Made by a program: the position numbers and the translations under genes. Of a stretch of DNA of 64,000 nt, positions 58,291-64,000 are shown piece by piece. The DNA lies in the NCBI GenBank assembly GCA_932294295.1, contig OW028580.1:5742874-5806873 (forward strand), in the 5' to 3' direction. This DNA comes from Alitta virens. Taxonomy: Eukaryota > Annelida > Polychaeta > Phyllodocida > Nereididae. The notes under the pieces are model-generated. The model searched no databases and was not told the origin of the DNA. It saw only the letters and a program-made list of their open reading frames with translations. Numbering within the stretch: position 1 is the first letter of the stretch; each line of letters opens with the position of its first letter.

Positions 58291-59648
58291 TGATGTTTGG
58301 TTCTCACACCTAATAGGTTCTTAAGGAATTTGAGCTGTATCCTTTCCAATACGTCTATCTCTTTTTTATTTGGAAACCAGATTTCACTATTATAGTCCAA
58401 AATTGGCAAAATGTGTGTATCAAACATTTTAAGGCTTATTTTAGGTGGAAGGTAGCCTACAGTTGATTTAATTCTTTCTTTAAGAGCATGCATGGCTCGT
58501 TGCGATTGTGTGGCCAGATGATCGTACATTGAATTATGTGTCTTCAAAGAGTTACTAATGACGTACCCCAAATATTTATGTGAGTCAACTATTTCTAAAT
58601 TCTCACCATCAATAGAGAATTTTGGGTTGTTTACATTTAGTCTACTCCTACGATTTGGTTGAATTATCATTACTTGGCTCTTCTGTGAGTTAATTAGTAA
58701 GTGCCATTTTGTACAATAGACTGCAAGGTTGTCTAAAAGTACCTGCATACCAGTTTCAGAGACAAGGACTAAGTCATCTGCATAGAGAAGATGTGTAAAA
58801 TTATTTTCATTTATAGTGACTCCATGTCTTTGATCAAAGTATTCATTTATATCTGAAAGATATAAATTAAACAATTTAGGACTTAAAAAACCGCCTTGGA
58901 GGACGCCATGTGTGCTATCAAGACTTGAACCTAACTGCCCTTGCCATCTAACTTTGGCACAAGATTTGGAGAACATACTATGTATTATTTTTAATAATCT
59001 ACCACCATATCCCATTTTAATAAGTTTATAGTAAAGAAAAGTACGATTAACAAAGTCAAAAGCTTTTGAAAAGTCTACGAAAGTGATATACAGGTTCTTT
59101 CTCTTTGATTTGTGATAGGAAATTAGTGTATCTATGATGAAAACATTATCACTTGTTCTGCACCCTTTGCAGAACCCAAACTGATTCTGATCTATTGAGT
59201 TGGTAGCCTCACCCTGAAAGACTAACCTTTTGTTAATTATAGATTCAAACACCTTACCCATACAAGCCATTAAAGTGAGTTTACGATAGTTATCCGACTC
59301 AATGAGATTGTCTTTTTTGTGGAGTGGTTGTATTATTCCTTCAGCCCACTTTTCTGGGAAAATGCCCCTCTCCCAGATGTAATTAAATAATATAGTTAAA
59401 GGTTCAGATAGATAGTCTGATAAATATCTATAAAAGTCATTGCTAATGCCGTCTATACCTGGAGCTTTGCCTGATTTTAGTGTTTTCAGTTCTCTTTCTA
59501 CCTCATGTAATGTAATTGGGGCATCAGTCATGGTGGGAGCATAGCTGTAATTGTTATTATATATAACCATATATTCCTCTATTTCTTTGAGAAAATGCAT
59601 ATCGAACTTGGCAAGGGCACTACTTGGCGGGGATTGAACACTAGCAAA
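58275..59648 (-). pseudogene. Reverse transcriptase domain of a non-LTR retrotransposon (broken)
   Basis: Counting from the Met at 59600, a 441-residue frame contains the reverse-transcriptase motifs in order: LKSGKAPGIDGIS (41-53), DNYRKLTL (103-110), GFCKGCRTSDN (142-151), FVDFSKAFD with catalytic Asp176, GVLQGGFLSPKLFNLY (232-247), YADD with Asp275/Asp276, and HKYLGYVIS. The frame is open about 16 codons upstream of that Met to the insertion edge, so it is truncated rather than starting there. It stops at 58275 because of a frame slip; the next frame resumes at about 58290 with the same protein. The catalytic residues are intact but the protein is not. The clade (I/Nimb- or CR1-like) cannot be settled by eye. 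Confidence 0.93.
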
Positions 59649-59945
59649 GTATGTTTACTGGAATTATTTTATGCTATTAGATTTTTTTTAATAAATCCAA
59701 AAATGTGTAAAAGTCTGAGTAATAAATGGAACCAACGTCAAAATGTCACACTAAAATGGTAAAACACCATTTTACTGCTGTTCATTTGGTTATAAAATGA
59801 AAATGGCTCTATTGTTGATTTGCCTAAAATTTTCAGAGTATGCTCCTTACATCTACCACATAGACGATAGATATAAATAACAATGTAGAATTTGTAGTGT
59901 AGCAGTATTTAATGTAAGGCTAAATATGATATCAAAGGCTTTATT

Positions 59946-60455
59946 ATATACTCTAAGATCGATCTGGAAGCTTCCCTGGCATACGCACTGTGAAGTGTTG
60001 GCAGGTTTATCTCAGACTTTATGCTCAAGTCATGCCATTATGTCTAGATTTATAAAGTTTGCTGTTTGTGCTCTGCACCATGATATTCCAGAGGTGTCGT
60101 TTGCATTCAGAGTGTTTCAGACTGCAAGACTTTCTGTCTTTGCTAACAATGTGCAATGGTGCTGCTCAAAACTGTCTCTGTCTTTAACTGGGATTCTTAC
60201 TCCAAAATGCAAAGATGTTACAAGGTGTGTTCGGACAGTATGTACACGTGACTGCAAAACACTTGTTAATTTTCATGCAGCACACACTGTATGTGAAATG
60301 TCAATGGTGAGAGATGGACTTGCAGAGTTAGACTTTACTTCCAATGAAGTTAAATCAATTATTGAGGACATTTGCACTTTTATTACTATCGTGTAAACCA
60401 TGTATTGTATTAGTATTGTATTAGTATACCAAGAGTATGAATAAAGATGATATAT
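59946..60455 (+). mobile_element. Second 5'-truncated LINE fragment, private to arm B'
   Basis: Arm B (24555-24600) has aatatataataaagcctttg with no insert at this position. The insert begins within a coding frame and ends with gaataaagatgatatata. The polyadenylation signal near 60440 and the AT tail are at the right. Orientation is opposite to the neighbouring 2.6-kb LINE, and the protein differs from that element's C-terminus. Confidence 0.75.
59950..60396 (+). pseudogene. C-terminal fragment of a CR1/L2-like LINE protein
   Basis: The inserted part of a 156-codon frame starts at TLRSIWKLPWHTHCEVL and continues SRFIKFAVCALHHDIPEV. The pattern R-x-x-W-x-LP-x-x-TH-x-x-x-L followed by SRFxKF is typical, as I recall, of the region downstream of the RT in CR1/L2/Crack-type elements. 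The frame ends naturally at 60396 with a short 3' UTR. The Met at 59926 belongs to flanking arm DNA, so it is not the true start. Confidence 0.6.
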
Positions 60456-60477
60456 ATTATATATATGCACTGGTCAT

Positions 60478-60725
60478 AAGCTAAATCTCAGATGGATGTC
60501 AGTTGCATGGGATGTTAAATTGGTGGTGCCTTGTACTTCACAGATGTATCATAGATAATGCTTTATTATCCTCATTCAGCAAATTTGATTTGTACATTCT
60601 TGGTGTCTATGGTGAGGAAAGTAAAAGACCCCACCCATAGGGCAAATGTGTAACGTGGAGTGGCCTCCAAGCTTTATCAACTCATCATTATATTTACCTC
60701 TGGCCTCTGGTCAAGTAAGCTGAGT
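60478..60725 (+). repeat. SINE-2 copy (mirror of 24300-24575)
   Basis: ctcagatggatgtcagttgc, gatgttaaattggtggtgcc, gtaaaagaccccaccca and cctctggtcaagtaagctga, split by the same 60-bp extra piece as its partner. Confidence 0.75.
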
Positions 60726-61199
60726 AAGTCCAGTAGCATTGAGACAATACAACAAGAGCAAACGTTATTTTTCTTATTACATCATGCAACATCCAATATC
60801 AGCATATGACAACTACTGTTGAGTGCTGGAACTTCCACCACTTAAATGGTCAACTTTCCAGTTGAAATGGCCTCTGGTCACCTGGGAGTCTTAAGTCTTT
60901 AAGGTCCATTTCTACTCAACTGTCTGCTTGATGTCCTTTGGGTATTTTGTCCATTATGCAAGCCCAGAAAAGTCCATTGCTGTATTGTACTTCAGCTTGG
61001 CCAAAACAAGGTACTACACTGTATATAGCATGGAATCCATGGATTTGCATTGTCACAATGATTGTATCATGTGGTATAAATGTAAAGAGAGCAGCTTAGT
61101 TGTATTATATGCATCTGACCATGCTAATCAAATAATAATGATTGATTTGCAGATGTTATGTTCATTTAAGCCAGTGAATTCTAACTCATACCAGTGAAA

Positions 61200-61370
61200 T
61201 CTCACCATTAAGAACACCCTCGATGGTGGATATTACTGGTCTCAATTTTGAGGTGGTCTTACCGATGAGAAGAAATACAATAGGAATACTTTCAGCATGC
61301 AAATTTCAGTTGACAATGTCTTAATAGTGAGATGACATATAATATCTCCTTGTATGCGGGTCTTAACCTT
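61200..61370. repeat. ttaagaacacc/gtggtctta motif cluster
   Basis: Mirror of 23655-23835 with ctcaccattaagaacaccct, gaggtggtcttaccgatga and gcgggtcttaaccttaagc. Confidence 0.55.
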
Positions 61371-62574
61371 AAGCGGAAAGATGACTCTAAGGAAAATCCC
61401 GTGAGTTCATTAAAAAACTGTTGTTACTGTGTTGGATCATGCAATAGTGTGATATTCCTTAAATTGACTGTGACATTATTGCCAGCATTGGCTTGAAAAG
61501 AAAGAAAAAGGTTTGATAGGACTTGGCATGCCAATGGCTTGCTATGACCCATCAGTGGCTATGAGATAACTATAAGTGATAGCTTTTGCTTAATAATGCC
61601 ATTGCTGCATCATGATTGCAGAGTTAATTAAATGATATTTTTTAAAGAAAAAAACCCATATACGCATGGATCAGAAGTTCAAAACAATTGTGACGCTGCA
61701 AGCATACTTGCAATATTAACTGGACTACTTTTCTTGCGCTTAGCTGTAATGGCCACACTTTTTCACTGATGATTCTGTCAACGATTTGCACTGAACTTTA
61801 TGGTCATTTGCACTCCAAACAGAATGCTAGATGTTGGTTGCTTTTGTGTCAGCTAAGCCGGGATGTGTACGAGAGTCAAAAGGAAATTTCTGTCATTTTT
61901 TATCTTGTTTGTCACTGGAGACAGACACTTTGCAAGACTAGAATTGGTAATGGACCTTCAGCCTTTTAGCAGAATAAGGCTTTTAGGGCAGAAATTAGTT
62001 CTAGAGGAAGTGTTGCCATTTCGTTTCAAGTTGCCAAAAAAGCTGAAATTGCAATCTGACTTGGCTAAACAATAGGTTAAAAAAGAATTATTGATAAATG
62101 ACCAGAGGTTAGTCCAACTGGACAATTGCCCAGTCAGTTGTCAAGTTTAGGTTGTCAATAGGACCCTGTCAGCAAGACATCTTGTTTTCATGAGTTGTTA
62201 AATTGGTGGTCCCATGCCATCTTCCTAAAACAAGGCCTGCTCCGCCCGGCTCCAGGCGGCCTTGCTGGAAATGGGCTTAATAACCTGGTTTATGCATATC
62301 CAGTTTGATTGGTCGCAAAGAACCGTAGAGCTCTAAATCAGCGGTTATGTTTACGAAATAGATCCATATTTAGCACAGCAACATGGCCCAAATTGACAGT
62401 TGAGATTTTTTAACGTTGAATGAGTCGCTTGCATTGGCAGACCTACTTAGCCACATGCATATTTACCTCTGGAGAGCCACAGAGGAAAAAGCCACGGCAT
62501 TGCCGTAACATCTAGCAAGGCCACACGGAGCCGTGCGGAGAGGAGGCCCTTGTGTTGGAAATAGTGTCTCATGA

Positions 62575-62640
62575 ACTTGGTGTCTATTTTAGGCAAGTGA
62601 AAGTTCCCACAAATCAGGTGAATGCATAACATGGTGTGAC
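62575..62640 (+). repeat. SINE-2 fragment
   Basis: cttggtgtctattttaggca, gtgaaagttcccaca and ataacatggtgtgac are family words in order. Truncated at both ends. Confidence 0.5.
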
Positions 62641-63177
62641 AAGAATTTAGGGGCTGCTTTCTTCTACTCTTATTCCAGCCTAAAATGTACCTGCCATTCT
62701 GAATAAAGCATAACTTGGTTATAAATTATCATAGACAGATGAGATATTAAATTTGTTTTTTAACGAAATTATAACTGTCTCGGCATGAAATAAGATATTT
62801 ATGTCTGCTGGCTCTCCTATAAATAGAAATAATCCATATCAAAGGTATGCAATTAAATAATTTGATATGAAGTGCCTGGACAAGACACAGCCACAAACAA
62901 ATATATCTGTTAATAATAGAGACAGAGCTGGCTTAAATATGCGTTTGGATTTAATCTGGAAAACAAATTTAACGTAGTCAAATTGAGGAATACATCAAAT
63001 AGATAATTTACATCAAATATAGCATAACACATTCAAAAATAATATTATAAAATTACAAGTATTTAAAAAATTACCATATTTAACAAATTATTCCAAATAG
63101 GCTCCATATTAGCTGACTAGCGTTAGGCCTATCTTTTTTCCTTTCTATATCTTTCTTGCAAGTTCCTTAGTCTGCAA

Positions 63178-63588
63178 TTACCTGAATTTATTCTCAAATA
63201 TTTCATACATATATAATACTTTCGAAGAGGAAATCAATAAATCACCCATTAATTTAATTATAATTTTTTTATATTTATCACATCTAAAGTTTTTATATCG
63301 ATCATTTTTAATAGTACGTAAACAAAATTGTTGGCTCCTGTTAGTGCATGTTGGGTGTAAGACACTAAGCGTACTCCAAAGAGACCTAGCTCTCTTTTCT
63401 TCCTGTCAGGTGACCCTCCTTTGAAGTAGCTTGTACGGACTCCTGTTATCTTTTACAAATGAGTCCAGACCACGACCCTCTAATCCATTACAGTGTCTGA
63501 CTATCCTCAGTTGTTTAGCCAAGTGCCATGGTAAATGTAAGGCTGATCTGTTGTTTGGTTGTGCCCATATTTGAGCTTCTCTGTCACA
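63178..63588 (-). pseudogene. Coding-like remnant with one internal stop, unknown
   Basis: A single minus-strand frame of about 137 codons is interrupted only by a TGA at 63406-63408. It starts CDREAQIWAQPNNRSALHLP, includes HLAKQLRIVRHCNGLEGRGL and, after the stop, EEKRARSLWSTLSVLHPTC, and it ends at a TAA. The arginine/leucine-rich, low-stop composition in AT-rich DNA looks like former coding sequence, plausibly of a transposon. It matches no family I can name and does not resemble the LINE proteins nearby. Confidence 0.4.
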
Positions 63589-64000
63589 TAGTGTGACTTG
63601 TGATTTGCATTTCGGTAATGAGACTGAAATGAAAGCACAGAAATGTTGTATTCCATTATAGGGCTAGCAGAAATCTTACCTCTTGATTTGCTTGGAGCCA
63701 TAAAATATTACACCGTATTTCACATCTATATTGTATGGTATGACCTATTTCTTGGATATCATAGTTCATGTTTATTATTATATGGCCACATAATAAAAAA
63801 AATTACTGTGCTGTATTGTAAAAGAAAAATTAAATTCATTGCATTCTGTAAAGACTCATGCAATTGGTGGTCTCAGTTCCCTAAAATTAATATTGCACTC
63901 ATCACTGTGCAATACTTTTGTGATATTGCATCGTCTGTTCTTTGCATATAGATATGGGAAGAATTTTTTTTATTTTAACTTATTTACCCTTTTCCCACAA

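Larger units (their letters stand above)
57036..59655 (-). mobile_element. 5'-truncated non-LTR retrotransposon (LINE), insertion private to arm B'
   Basis: The mirrored site in arm B (about 24888) reads cagtatatgttcttaatata without interruption. Here the reverse-transcriptase element lies between aactatattgagaacatat and actggaattattttatg. Its coding frame is open right to the 5' junction, so the endonuclease and upstream part are missing. The 3' end is ttttattgacc-type followed by (TA)n. Clear target duplications were not resolved. Copies of the same 3' end are at 5805-6002. Confidence 0.9.
61870..63590. mobile_element. 1.72-kb insertion in arm B' of unknown type
   Basis: Arm B is continuous here (complement gactgtgtacttgtgattt near 23165). 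In B' the sequence leaves after ggatgtgtac and returns at gtgtgacttgtgatttgc, so an imperfect 7-8-bp target duplication is possible. Contents are a GC-richer stretch (62225-62560, with ctgctccgcccggctccagg and cacacggagccgtgcggag), a SINE-2 fragment (62575-62640) and a minus-strand coding-like region (63178-63588). No terminal repeats were recognised. Confidence 0.6.
42700..63958 (-). repeat. Right arm (B') of the giant inverted duplication
   Basis: This is the reverse-orientation partner of 22800-37745. It is longer because it carries private segments: 43866-44338, 46082-46390, about 46716-46984, 49862-50148, 53213-54072, 57036-59655, 59946-60455 and 61870-63590. Homology stops near 63958 (catatagatatggga), facing the left arm's end at 22801. 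The remaining 42 bp of the window are unrelated AT-rich sequence. Confidence 0.93.

Noticed and set aside
22800..63958. Maverick/Polinton-type giant transposon as explanation for the long inverted arms
   Set aside because: No polymerase, integrase, ATPase or capsid-like gene is visible, and inverted arms of 15-21 kb far exceed the terminal repeats of such elements.

Overview
This is a eukaryotic window, almost certainly from an AT-rich, repeat-laden invertebrate animal genome. It has one conserved protein-coding gene, several non-LTR retrotransposon remnants, tRNA-derived SINEs, many small terminal-inverted-repeat elements and abundant micro- and minisatellites. There are no bacterial-style operons. 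The conserved gene (11637-12698, +) is an uninterrupted 353-residue aminergic GPCR most like the serotonin 5-HT4 class. The species cannot be named from the sequence alone.

Layout: 1-16365 is single-copy-like DNA carrying the receptor, microsatellites, a long 20-bp minisatellite (7090-7740), several MITE-like elements and dispersed repeats. From 16366 on, the window is dominated by segmental duplication. Segment A (16366-22797) has no convincing gene and is bounded by 143-bp inverted repeats. Segment B (22800-37745) follows directly. Next comes A' (37748-42553), a second copy of the A core in the same orientation. Last is B' (42700 to about 63958), an inverted copy of B. The order is therefore A > B > A' > < B'. 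B and B' form an inverted repeat with arms of 15 and 21 kb around a 5-kb spacer, and the arms' outer ends both lie inside the window. By eye the arms differ by a few percent plus many indels.

The paired copies act as natural before/after experiments. Several transposons occupy one copy while the other keeps the empty site: a 212-bp TA-flanked MITE in A' (38383-38594), a 1.37-kb TTAA-flanked element in A (20196-21563), a 2.6-kb 5'-truncated reverse-transcriptase LINE in B' (57036-59655), a second 0.5-kb LINE fragment in B' (59946-60455), a 0.29-kb retroposon in B' (49862-50148) and a 1.7-kb insertion with an unidentified coding-like stretch (61870-63590).

The A core is flanked by inverted repeats in both places it occurs: 143 bp in one, the giant B arms in the other. 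That is the most unusual feature here. Haplotype mis-joining during assembly must be excluded before it is given a biological meaning.
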